A DNA stretch of 41,485 bases. It comes from CAVVWJ01 sp964475685. GTDB taxonomy: Bacteria; Gemmatimonadota; Gemmatimonadetes; Gemmatimonadales; GWC2-71-9. The stretch lies in contig CAYYXP010000185.1 in the NCBI GenBank assembly GCA_964475685.1, positions 1-41,485 of the forward strand, read 5' to 3'. The position numbers and the translations under genes are program-made. Positions 31,622 through 39,555 of the stretch are shown one piece after another (positions within the stretch are counted from its first letter, which is position 1; the number at the start of each line of letters is the position of its first letter). The notes beneath the pieces were generated by a model. The model was not told the DNA's origin. It did no database searches and worked only from the letters and a program-made list of their open reading frames with translations.

Positions 31622-32775
31622 GCCGCACCTCTCGCCGGCGGCGCGACGGCCCGATAGATCCGGCCGGCGTTCCTCACCAGTTGCTCATGGCATTCCCGGG
31701 CATCGCGTCCCTTGGCGAACACGGTGCAGATCGGATGGCCGCGGCCGATCCGCTCGCCCCGGTGGGGAATGTCGGCGACGCCGTCCGCGGCCCAGTGGCT
31801 AGTGTCGCCGATCGTCACGGTTTGACGTGCGAACACCACCGCCTTGCCGGCCACGTGCCGAGGCGCCTCGGTGTCATCGGGCAGCACGCCGCCGCAGGCG
31901 CGTTCATGCAGGCGGAACAGGGAAACATGGGGGAGCGCCCGCTCGACCAGCTCCATTGACGCCGAATATCGGGGATTGACCTCGATCGGGAAGGGAACGC
32001 CGTCCCGGGCGATGAAGTCGAGTCCGTTGAGTCCGACCAGCCCGAACTCCTCGGTCACCGCGGCAGCCAGCGCCGCCGCCGTCGCCGCCACCTCGCCGGC
32101 GCGAGGGAAGAGTGGAGCCTGCGTGCCTGTGAGAAGGCTCCCGCAATACCTGAATCCACGGGCGCCGAACGCGGCCTCTCCCACGAGCTGGAGGGACACC
32201 CCGATCGGAACCGCGTGGCGGCCGTCGGCGAGGAACGAGATGGATCCCGGCCTTCCCCTGATCCGTGCCTGCAGGTAGGCCGATCGGCGAACCGGATCTC
32301 CCCTCCACGGCGACGTTGCGTGTCCGCCCCCTGATCGCCGGGGCTTGGAGAGCCATCGTTTGGATGAGGGGAAGGGTGGCGCACTGGCCCGGGTATCGGG
32401 AACGGCGAACCCGCGCCTCCGGAGGGCACGCATCAGGACCAGGGGGTTTCGGATCTGCTCGAGCACGTCTGGAGTGTTCCCCAACAGTTGCCGGCCCCGG
32501 GCGAGCGAGGCCACGGCTTCCGGATGATTCTCGAAGTTCGAGGTGTAGGCGACGGCGTCGGCGGTCACCCCGCGAGCGGCGCGAGCCGCTGCAGCGGGGG
32601 AGAATCGTTCGCCGTCAGTCCCTGCCGCAGACGCTACGGTGGCCACCGCCCGCAGGTCGAGGTCGCCGAAGGCGTCAACGGCGGTCACCCGCCATCCCGC
32701 CCTGGCGGCTGACACCGCCAGCGCTCGGGTCGTCACCCCGGCGATGAGCAGATGCCGCACCCCGGCCTCCGGCAT
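31618..32775 (-). CDS. ATP-grasp ligase of C1 clusters (COG2232-like)
   Basis: 385 residues. N-terminal Rossmann-like start LLIAGVTTRALAVSAARAGWRVTAVDAFGDLD, a central ATP-grasp (SKPRRSGGGHA, QARIRGRPGSISFLADG), a metal motif PIEVNPRYSASMEL, and a C-terminal R.GHPICTVFAKG.DA domain. It looks like a carbon-nitrogen or amino-acid ligase. Placed between mtdB and fhcB, it could glutamylate the methanofuran-type cofactor or H4MPT (an MfnD-like or polyglutamyl function), but the substrate is unproved. Confidence 0.83.
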   Translation of the reverse strand: MPEAGVRHLLIAGVTTRALAVSAARAGWRVTAVDAFGDLDLRAVATVASAAGTDGERFSPAAAARAARGVTADAVAYTSNFENHPEAVASLARGRQLLGNTPDVLEQIRNPLVLMRALRRRGFAVPDTRASAPPFPSSKRWLSKPRRSGGGHATSPWRGDPVRRSAYLQARIRGRPGSISFLADGRHAVPIGVSLQLVGEAAFGARGFRYCGSLLTGTQAPLFPRAGEVAATAAALAAAVTEEFGLVGLNGLDFIARDGVPFPIEVNPRYSASMELVERALPHVSLFRLHERACGGVLPDDTEAPRHVAGKAVVFARQTVTIGDTSHWAADGVADIPHRGERIGRGHPICTVFAKGRDARECHEQLVRNAGRIYRAVAPPARGAA

Positions 32776-32784
32776 CGAACCCAG

Positions 32785-33660
32785 CTAAGGCTTCTTCGCG
32801 GCGATCAGCTCCCGGGCGGTGTCCGCGATCGCCTCGGCGTCCATGACCAGATCGTTCCGGGTGAAGAGCTTGGCGACGCACGCCTTGTGGAGCTTCGTCT
32901 TGAAATTGCCGACTCCGAACGCACCGAACATGATGACTCCGTCACGCATTTCGCCCGAGTCGTTCACCCCCGTGCCTTCGATGCCAAGAGGCGGGACGGC
33001 GTTCAGGTCCACGGCGATCCTGAGCGACTTCTGCGCGCTCCACGCCTCGCGGGAAACCATCTGGATGCCGGCGGCGCCGGAGTTGAGCAGCACCTCGACC
33101 CCATCCAGCACCTCCGCGCATTGCGAAGGGTCCGACATGGTCCTGGCCTCGACCTGAACGTTGAAGCGGGCGCTGATGAACTGCCGGGCCTTCTCGCCCT
33201 GCTCGGGCTTTCGCGAGGTGATGGTCACGTTCGCGCCGTCCCTGGCAAGGAGGCCGGCGGCCCGCTGGCCCACCGGGCCGGTGCCGGCCAGGACGACGAC
33301 CTTCTTTCCCTTCAGGTTTCCGAGGGCCTGCTCGATCTTGACCACCGCCGCCACGGCGGTGGTGTTCGACCCGTTCGAGTCGAGCATGATCGACACCCGG
33401 AACGGATCGAACAGCGCATCCTGCGCCATCGCCAGGAGCTGTTCACCCGTGGACATGTTGTTCCCGCCGATCCAGACCGCGGTGTTGTGCAGATCCTTGG
33501 GGCCGCGGGTGAAGATGCAGCCGTGGATCAGGTCGCGGACGTCGCCTTCGGTGATTCCGCCGTAGCTCATGACGACATCGGCGCCGGCGTCGTACCCGAC
33601 GATCTGGTCGAAGGCGCTGGGGAGACGGGAGCTGTCGAGCTGGAGCAGGAGCTTGCGCAT
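32785..33660 (-). CDS. mtdB: Methylene-H4MPT dehydrogenase (MtdB)
   Basis: 291 residues from ATG at 33660 (GAGAAGG at good spacing); an ATG at 33687 is a weaker alternative. Blocks LLLQLDSSRLPSAFDQIVGYDAGAD, HGCIFTRGPKDLHNTA, RVSIMLDSNGSNTTAVAAV and the NAD(P) loop LAGTGPVGQRAAGLLARDGANVTITSRK match MtdB. Oxidises methylene- to methenyl-H4MPT after Fae. Cofactor preference not assigned. Separated from fae by a terminator-like hairpin. Confidence 0.95.
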   Translation of the reverse strand: MRKLLLQLDSSRLPSAFDQIVGYDAGADVVMSYGGITEGDVRDLIHGCIFTRGPKDLHNTAVWIGGNNMSTGEQLLAMAQDALFDPFRVSIMLDSNGSNTTAVAAVVKIEQALGNLKGKKVVVLAGTGPVGQRAAGLLARDGANVTITSRKPEQGEKARQFISARFNVQVEARTMSDPSQCAEVLDGVEVLLNSGAAGIQMVSREAWSAQKSLRIAVDLNAVPPLGIEGTGVNDSGEMRDGVIMFGAFGVGNFKTKLHKACVAKLFTRNDLVMDAEAIADTARELIAAKKP

Positions 33661-33693
33661 CGTGGGGGCCTTCTCCTGGATATCCATGGGTCG

Positions 33694-33733
33694 CTGAAAA
33701 GACGAGGGGCGCCCCGTCAACGGGCCGCCCCTC
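33694..33733 (-). terminator. Terminator or attenuator between fae and mtdB
   Basis: Minus strand: inverted repeat GAGGGGCG..CGCCCCTC with inner CCCG/CGGG pairing around a TTGA loop (33704-33733), followed by GTCTTTTC. A strong stem with a short T-tract; leaky termination would raise fae over mtdB and the fhc genes. Confidence 0.65.
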
Positions 33734-33763
33734 GCGATGCCACGGTGCCGCGGGACTTTACGA

Positions 33764-34276
33764 TCAGCCTTCGGCGCCACTGGCGAACGGATGACGCGCG
33801 GCCTTGTACTTGGCGAGCACCTCGTCCACCGAGGGCTTGCCCTGCAGGGCGCGGGCGATCGATTCCTTCGTGGCCTGGTAGTTGAACTGATAGATCTTCT
33901 TGTCGTCTTCGGCCTGCCAGTGGATGAACACGCCCACCAGGATGCAGAAGTCGTTGGCCTGCTGCTTCGAGATCACGCCCTCACTGACCGAGTCCATCAC
34001 CGCGCGGGCCACCGCGGCCTGCGCCGGACCGAACATCTGGACCGCCTGCTTGGCGCCCTTGATCGTCACCTTATTGAAGAGCAGGGTGTCCGGCCTGGCA
34101 GGGAGATTCGGGGTGACAACTGCGAGGAGATGGTTGAACCCATCAGTGTTGGTGGAAAGCGCGTTCACGAACGCCGCCCCGGCCGGCCCCGACTTCGACC
34201 CGATGATCAGGTCGATGTGAGCGATTTCGTTGCCATCGCCGACCAGCGATTCACCGATGAAGAAATCCGCGGCCAT
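33764..34276 (-). CDS. fae: Formaldehyde-activating enzyme (Fae)
   Basis: 170 residues from ATG at 34276 behind GGAGGCAGGT; the frame open to 34333 adds 19 residues lacking homology. Core signature GESLVGDGNEIAHIDLIIG contains His20, equivalent to the catalytic His of characterised Fae, then NLPARPDTLLFNKVTI, AVQMFGPAQ.AVA and LVGVFIHW. Condenses formaldehyde with H4MPT to methylene-H4MPT in the cytoplasm. First gene of the catabolic run; stand-alone Fae rather than a Fae-Hps fusion. Confidence 0.97.
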   Translation of the reverse strand: MAADFFIGESLVGDGNEIAHIDLIIGSKSGPAGAAFVNALSTNTDGFNHLLAVVTPNLPARPDTLLFNKVTIKGAKQAVQMFGPAQAAVARAVMDSVSEGVISKQQANDFCILVGVFIHWQAEDDKKIYQFNYQATKESIARALQGKPSVDEVLAKYKAARHPFASGAEG

Positions 34277-34452
34277 ACCTGCCTCCATTTGCGATTTGGT
34301 GAAGAACGAGAGGATTTGTCGGAACATACGCATCTCGACGAGGCGAAGAGTGAGCCGGCATTGGAGCGACGTGGGTGAGCGGTGCCACGCAGTCCCGCAA
34401 ATGGAGCGGGTAGCTCGTTCTAGGCGACGCGCAATCGTGCGTAGAGGTCACT
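34277..34452 (-). promoter_or_regulatory. 5' leader of fae (no gene seen)
   Basis: About 170 nt between the predicted start (near 34446) and the fae ATG. It can fold a small stem CCCGC/GCGGG on the minus strand. I see no coding potential and no recognised riboswitch. Confidence 0.3.
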
Positions 34453-34481
34453 AACATGGACGGCGCCTGAGGGAGTGTCAA
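34453..34481 (-). promoter_or_regulatory. Promoter candidate for the fae-mtdB-fhc operon
   Basis: Minus strand TTGACA (34476-34481), 17-bp spacer, CATGTT (34453-34458). The -35 is consensus and the -10 weak, suggesting help from an activator. Same -35 and spacer as the xox promoter. Confidence 0.45.
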
Positions 34482-34737
34482 GGAGCATCCACTCACCATC
34501 TTCGGCGTTCCCGAGTCATCATCCCGGCGCTTCGACTTCGGGGTGTATTCGGAGCGCTGCCGCATCCCGTCCACTTTTCCCAGCCGGCGGACTGTCGGAA
34601 GGGTCACCGCCGTCTGATGGGGAGGACGCCGCTGTCGCCCACCAACTGTGGGAATTCAATCCCACCAATCACTTACCAACTGGCATGCGACTCGCAATTC
34701 CTGGGGCCGTCGTCCACCCGATCCCCCAGAGGTCACC
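34482..34737. other. Gene-free intergenic stretch with an inverted repeat
   Basis: Lies between the divergent fae promoter and the small secreted protein. Holds a perfect inverted repeat GTGGGA-6 nt-TCCCAC at 34648-34665, operator-like in size. No convincing ORF; short frames here lack ribosome-binding sites and similarity. Confidence 0.35.
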
Positions 34738-35148
34738 ATGAACGCCAACGTCCTTGCGGGTTCGCTGCTCTCCAGTCTCCTGCTTACCACTCCACTCGCC
34801 GCGCAAGAAGTTGCGGCAAACATCTTCATTCGAAGCGGTCCGATCGCCGGTCGTGTCGTCGTGGATCACGGGTACTCGACATACCGGCGCCCCGAGGCGC
34901 GGCGAGTCGTGGTGTTCGAGCGGCGTGCGCCGAGGGCGCTGGTGGTGGAACGAGTGCGGGTGCACCGGCACGAACGGTATTGGTTACGTCATGGTTACCG
35001 GCCGGTGACACTTTTTTATGTGAATGGCCGGTACTATGACCGCTGGGTCCCCGGCCGCGGTGTACGCGAAATCGTGGTGTACCAACGAAACGGCCGCTAT
35101 TTCGACCCGTGGGACGGCTATCGCAGCTACGACCGCGATTATCGCTGA
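34738..35148 (+). CDS. Small secreted Arg/Tyr-rich protein of unknown function
   Basis: 136 residues from ATG at 34738 (GAGGTCACC). A clear signal peptide (LAGSLLSSLLLTTPLAAQ) is followed by a basic, Arg/Val/Tyr-rich region: RRVVVFERRAPRALVVERVRVHRHERYWLRHGY and repeated aromatic turns (VNGRYYDRW, RNGRYFDPWDGY). The two GRY[YF]D motifs about 30 residues apart suggest a small beta-structured cell-surface or periplasmic protein. Not recognised. A strong terminator follows. Confidence 0.7.
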   Translation: MNANVLAGSLLSSLLLTTPLAAQEVAANIFIRSGPIAGRVVVDHGYSTYRRPEARRVVVFERRAPRALVVERVRVHRHERYWLRHGYRPVTLFYVNGRYYDRWVPGRGVREIVVYQRNGRYFDPWDGYRSYDRDYR

Positions 35149-35238
35149 CCCGTCAAAACAAACCCCTGGAGCAATCGGTCTGCCCATGCGCCATCCCGGC
35201 GCTCGATCTCCCCGATCCAGGCCCCGCTTCAGGACCAG

Positions 35239-35270
35239 ATATCCCCGCACCCGCGGGGATATTTGTTTTA
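35239..35270 (+). terminator. Intrinsic terminator after the small secreted protein
   Basis: Perfect 10-bp stem ATATCCCCGC/GCGGGGATAT (35239-35248 with 35253-35262), 4-nt loop, followed by TTGTTTTA. It ends only about 10 nt before the helicase ATG, so the helicase has no ordinary leader unless transcription starts inside or it is read through. Confidence 0.85.
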
Positions 35271-35279
35271 TCATTCCGA

Positions 35280-37880
35280 ATGCATCCCGCCCGCGACCAT
35301 CACCTCCCTCCCAACCCCGCCGCCTACCGTCACGCACCGCACCCGACCGGCCGGATCATCGTGATTGCCCCGACCCGCGCCGCGTGCGAGACGATCGAGC
35401 TGGCGTTCGGCCTGCGCCTCGATACCCTGCTCGAGCGGGAGCATGGCGCGGAGGTGCGGGACCTCGCCGGATCGGGCAGCGGATTCGGCATCGTGGCGGG
35501 CACCGGCACCGGGAAGACGCTCGCCATCCGCCCGATCGCGGACGCCATCCTCAGGGTCCCGCTGCAGGTGGGTGTCGTCAATCGCGAGCGCGAGGCCACT
35601 CCCGACACGCCCGGCTGGAACGTCGTCATCGTCACGACCGGGATCGCCCGCCGCTGGTTCCAGGACGACCTGATTACCGGCCGCGACGCGATCGTCGTCG
35701 ATGAGATCCACCAGACCTCGGCGGAGCTGGAGCTGTGCCTCGCCCTCGGCAAGCGCGCGGGCTGTCGGTTCATCTGGCTGAGCGCCACGGTCGATCCCGC
35801 CTTCTACGCCCGCTACCTGAACAGCGCGTCGGTCCTCGAGACTGTGGCGTTCGACCCCGCATTGAAGGCCAGGGTGCAGGTTCTTCCGCAGACACCCGGC
35901 GAATTCCTGAACGAGAAGTACGTGAAGCACGTGATCCGGGAGCGCCGGGGCGTCGCCGTCTTCGTCCCCACCCGCGCGGAGGTGGAGCGGCTGGCGGAGG
36001 ACCTAGGCCAGCAGTGGAAGCGGCTCACGACGGCCTTCTACCACGGCGGCGAGCCGATCCGGGTCATCCGGCCTTTCCTCGAGGGCGAGGTGGAACGGCC
36101 CTTTCTCCTCGCGATGACCGCTGCCGGACAATCGGCGCTCAACGTGCGCGGCCTCGATACCGTCATCATCTACGACGCGCGCTACGGCAACGTCGTCGAG
36201 CGGGGGCGCAACGTGCTCCATCGCCTCTACCTGGGCGCCAACGAGATCCTGCAGATGGCGGGCCGGGTGCACGGGCGCGTCGCGGGTGGGGAAGTCGTCA
36301 TTCTCAGCGACCGCGAGCTGGTCTTCGACCAGCTCCGTCCCACCCCGCCCGAGTTCCAGCTTGCCGGCGATGCCGAACGGGTGGCGATCACCTGCGCCGC
36401 CCTCGGGGTGGATGCCGGAGACCTCGACCTCCCCGTGGCCCTCGATCACGCCGCCTACCGCCGGGCGCTCGAGCTGCTGACCTCGAGGGGGCTGGTCGAG
36501 GGAGGCCGGCTCACGTCGTACGGCCGCGAGGTGGAGGCGCTTCCGGTCGAGCGGCCCTGGGGCGAGCTGCTCGTGCATGCCTCCGAGTCGCTGGTCCCGA
36601 TCGCGGCGGTCTGCGCGAACATCGATTCGCTGCACCGGATGACCCGCGAGGAGCGCGATCTCCACGGCGTGCTGGTGAATGGCAGCGACCACCTCACCGC
36701 GTACAACCTCTACGCCGAAGCGGTGAACCAGCACGGATACCTGGGGGAAGTGTATGGGCTGCCCCGGCACCTGTTCGAGGACGGGATGTCGGAGTGGGCG
36801 GAGCGCCGAGGCGTGCTCGTCAAGGCCATCGAAGACGCGGCCCTCGGCGTCGCGTCGGTCTACCGGTCGATCGAACTGCCGCTGCCGAAGCAGCTTCCCT
36901 ACGCCTCGAAGGATCTCCGAAGGGAGTGGGCCGATCTTCTCGCGCGCATCATGCCGTTCGATCTCGTCATCGACGAGCATACCGCGGACGGCCAGGAGGC
37001 GCGGGTGTCGAAGACCTCGGTCGCGGGAAGCTGGGGCGCGGTGGCCGGCAACCTGCGGTTCTTCGCCGATCGTTTTGGTGTGCCCCGGGCCGGCATCGAG
37101 GGAACCACGCTCTCCTATGACCTGGTGCGCGAGTATGCGGTGCTCGGGATGCCGAAGGTGGTGTTGAGCGGCCCCCGCAAACATCAGGGGCTCGCCGTCG
37201 AGCGGAGACGGACCTACTTCGGCTTCGCCCTCGACACCGTGGTCGAGCCGATCCACGGAGAGGTCCCCGACGAGCTGCGCGGCCTGGCGAGGGACGTGCT
37301 TGCCGCCGCATTGATAGAAGGTGAAACGAGCCACCCCGACCAGGGACGGATCCGGCGCGCGCTCGAGAACCTCGACGAGTGGTGGCGCCGTTCAGGTGGA
37401 ATGCTCCCCGCTGCATCTCCCGGAGCGCTCCGCCAGAGGCTCCGCGCACAGCTCGAGCCGGTAACCAGCTGGGACCGGTTCGTCCACGCGCCGCTCTCTC
37501 TCGAGCCGAACGCCCTGGTGGACGCCCGGACCCGCGAGCGTCTTGACGACCTGCCGGGCATGCTTCGCATCCGCGGTGATGCAGCGCCCTTGGGCTATGA
37601 GGTGGTGAACGGCGAGGGGGTGGCACGCCTGCAGCTCCGGGAGGGCCAGGCCAGGCGGTTGAGAGCCGACGAGCTTCCGGCGCTCGACCGCCCTCTCCAC
37701 TTTGCCGTCCAGCGCGGTGGCCGTGCCCCGCTGCTCGCGGATTCGGTGCCCCAGCTGCAGTCGCTGCTCCGCCGGGCGCCCAAAGCATCGTGGGATGGTG
37801 AGGAAGAGCGCCCGGGGCGGGGCCATCGCAGCGGTGGCCGCCGCGGGGGCCCGCCGCGCCGGCCCGGCCGCCGCCGTTGA
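35280..37880 (+). CDS. DEAH-type superfamily 2 helicase (HrpA/HrpB-related)
   Basis: 866 residues from ATG at 35280; earlier in-frame starts would cross the terminator. Motif I AGTGTGKT, motif II DEIH, motif III SAT and a second RecA domain ending QMAGRVHGRV (motif VI-like). A winged-helix/ratchet-like middle and a long C-terminal domain follow, with a Gly/Arg-rich basic tail (RGHRSGGRRGGPPRRPGRRR) suited to RNA binding. Less similar to canonical HrpB by eye. Probable RNA remodelling helicase. No ribosome-binding site is visible. Confidence 0.85.
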   Translation: MHPARDHHLPPNPAAYRHAPHPTGRIIVIAPTRAACETIELAFGLRLDTLLEREHGAEVRDLAGSGSGFGIVAGTGTGKTLAIRPIADAILRVPLQVGVVNREREATPDTPGWNVVIVTTGIARRWFQDDLITGRDAIVVDEIHQTSAELELCLALGKRAGCRFIWLSATVDPAFYARYLNSASVLETVAFDPALKARVQVLPQTPGEFLNEKYVKHVIRERRGVAVFVPTRAEVERLAEDLGQQWKRLTTAFYHGGEPIRVIRPFLEGEVERPFLLAMTAAGQSALNVRGLDTVIIYDARYGNVVERGRNVLHRLYLGANEILQMAGRVHGRVAGGEVVILSDRELVFDQLRPTPPEFQLAGDAERVAITCAALGVDAGDLDLPVALDHAAYRRALELLTSRGLVEGGRLTSYGREVEALPVERPWGELLVHASESLVPIAAVCANIDSLHRMTREERDLHGVLVNGSDHLTAYNLYAEAVNQHGYLGEVYGLPRHLFEDGMSEWAERRGVLVKAIEDAALGVASVYRSIELPLPKQLPYASKDLRREWADLLARIMPFDLVIDEHTADGQEARVSKTSVAGSWGAVAGNLRFFADRFGVPRAGIEGTTLSYDLVREYAVLGMPKVVLSGPRKHQGLAVERRRTYFGFALDTVVEPIHGEVPDELRGLARDVLAAALIEGETSHPDQGRIRRALENLDEWWRRSGGMLPAASPGALRQRLRAQLEPVTSWDRFVHAPLSLEPNALVDARTRERLDDLPGMLRIRGDAAPLGYEVVNGEGVARLQLREGQARRLRADELPALDRPLHFAVQRGGRAPLLADSVPQLQSLLRRAPKASWDGEEERPGRGHRSGGRRGGPPRRPGRRR

Positions 37881-38029
37881 GCCCGGACGCTCCAATGTGC
37901 ACTCCAGCGACCGGTGCACGTCTTGACTTTGAGAGTGGATTGGCTCGTTGTGACTTAGCCGGCAGGTGACAAATCGGGCCGGCACGTCCACATTTGAAAC
38001 CCCGACTCCGGTGATCGCGTATTTCGGCC

Positions 38030-38485
38030 ATGCCTGACACACTCCAGCTCAACTCATTGCCATCGGTGTTTTCCCCGCTGGCCAAGGCCCTGCTCGACGG
38101 ATTTAGCGAGGGGGTCGTCGTGTTTGACGTCGAGGGCCGGGTGCTCTACGCCAACCAGCAGGCGCGCGAGGCGCTCGAGGGGATGGACCTCACCGAAGGC
38201 GCCCCTGACCTTCAGCCCCGGTTGGCGGCGCTCGGCGGACGCCTGCGCCCGCTCCGGGTTGGGGGGCTCGAGCTCGGCGAAGCGATGTTCGTGCCCGGGG
38301 TCGAGGGCCCCACGACGTTGGCGGCCCGGGAAAAGGAGGCTATCGTCAAGACGCTTGACGCAAATAACTGGAAGCTCGCGGAGACGGCCAGGCATCTGGG
38401 CATCAGCCGAACGACACTCTGGCGTCGTCTCAAGGCATATGGGCTCCATCGAGACGGCCGGAGCAAATGGGCGCAAACTTCCTGA
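38030..38485 (+). CDS. Small PAS + Fis-type helix-turn-helix regulator
   Basis: 151 residues. N-terminal PAS-like sensor (LLDGFSEGVVVFDVEGRVLYANQQAREAL, about 20-50) and a C-terminal Fis/NtrC-type HTH (EAIVKTLDANNWKLAETARHLGISRTTLWRRLKAYGL, about 100-140). It lacks the AAA+ sigma54-activation domain that normally sits between such parts, so it probably acts as a simple DNA-binding regulator. Its end overlaps the Omp85-like gene by 19 nt. Signal and targets unknown. Confidence 0.82.
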   Translation: MPDTLQLNSLPSVFSPLAKALLDGFSEGVVVFDVEGRVLYANQQAREALEGMDLTEGAPDLQPRLAALGGRLRPLRVGGLELGEAMFVPGVEGPTTLAAREKEAIVKTLDANNWKLAETARHLGISRTTLWRRLKAYGLHRDGRSKWAQTS

Positions 38486-39555
38486 TCCTCCTGCTCTCCA
38501 CCGCCGTCCTTCAGTCTCCTCCCTCCGACATCGCTGCCCCGCTCTCCCCGGATTCGCTCGTCGCAACGCCCGGCAACGAAATCGCCTACGAGCGGTTGAG
38601 CGACGCCCTGAGGTACGACCGGGTGCAGGGACTCTCCCTCGGCATCGGGTACCGGGCGCGGATGCCCGGCGTCAACTTCACGGCGGTTCACGGTACCGTG
38701 CGGTACGGCTTGAGCGACGAGCGGGTGACCGGGCGTCTCACCATCCTCCGCGATGCGCCTGGAGGCCGGCTTGCCATCAGCGGATACCGTGAGATCTCCG
38801 CATTCGACCCGTTTGCGTCGGGCCACGGCTTCGGCAACACCCTCAACGGGATCTTCGCGGGCCACGACGACGGCGACTACTCGCTGGTGCAAGGCGGCTC
38901 GCTCGGCTACGAAACCTCGCTGGCCACCGGTCTGGATCTCGGAATCGGGGTCGCCGTGCAGCGTGAGGAGAGCGTGGTCCGGGCGGCCCAGTCGGCGGTC
39001 AACGATTTCCTCGGCGGATCCGGAGAGTTCCCGCCCAACCCCCCGATTGCCGAGGGCACCTATGGAAGCGCGTGGGTCCGCCTCGACGGGCTCGGGCGCC
39101 GGCGATGGAGCGTGACCGCGGATTTTCTGGCGGGCAAGGGTCACTCTTCCGGACGGCTCTATGGCCGGATACGCGAGGAGTTCGGCGGGAGGAGTGGGGC
39201 GACCCTCGAGCTCAAGGCCGGGGCCGCGACCAAACCCACCTTGCCGCAATCGCTCTTCCGCCTGGGCGGCGTCTCGACCGTCCGGGGCTTCGAGTACGGT
39301 ACGCTCCGGGGCCAGGCTTTCTGGGCAGCCCGGGTGGATGTCGCACCGTTGCGCGGCCGGTTGCGTCCGGTGCTCTTTGCCGATGCCGGGCAGGCGGCCA
39401 GCCTCGAAAACCTCTTGTCCAGCGAGGCGTTGGCCGGGGCGGGCGTGGGGTTGTCGGTGTTCGACGGCGTGATTCGATTCGATCTCAGCTATCCCATCAC
39501 CCCCGACGTCGGCGGCAAGGTGCGATTCGACATCGTCGTCCAGGCGGCACGGTGA
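38467..39555 (+). CDS. Omp85/BamA-superfamily outer-membrane barrel
   Basis: 362 residues with an N-terminal signal (NFLILLLSTAVLQS) and amphipathic beta strands throughout. The C-terminal part has LFRLGGVSTVRGFEYGTLRG with the VRGF motif of Omp85 barrels, then FADAGQAA and GAGVGLSVFDGVIRFDLSYPI ending in the outer-membrane C-terminal strand. No POTRA domains are visible, so this is a short barrel-only member. Overlaps the regulator and the following lipoprotein gene (GTGA). Confidence 0.78.
   Translation: MGANFLILLLSTAVLQSPPSDIAAPLSPDSLVATPGNEIAYERLSDALRYDRVQGLSLGIGYRARMPGVNFTAVHGTVRYGLSDERVTGRLTILRDAPGGRLAISGYREISAFDPFASGHGFGNTLNGIFAGHDDGDYSLVQGGSLGYETSLATGLDLGIGVAVQREESVVRAAQSAVNDFLGGSGEFPPNPPIAEGTYGSAWVRLDGLGRRRWSVTADFLAGKGHSSGRLYGRIREEFGGRSGATLELKAGAATKPTLPQSLFRLGGVSTVRGFEYGTLRGQAFWAARVDVAPLRGRLRPVLFADAGQAASLENLLSSEALAGAGVGLSVFDGVIRFDLSYPITPDVGGKVRFDIVVQAAR

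Noticed and set aside
34475..34741. Short plus-strand ORFs upstream of the small secreted protein
   Set aside because: No ribosome-binding sites, no family features, and they overlap promoter-like DNA.
37897..37919. Two GTGCAC palindromes 17 bp apart upstream of the PAS-Fis gene
   Set aside because: Too short and common in GC-rich DNA to call an operator without other copies.
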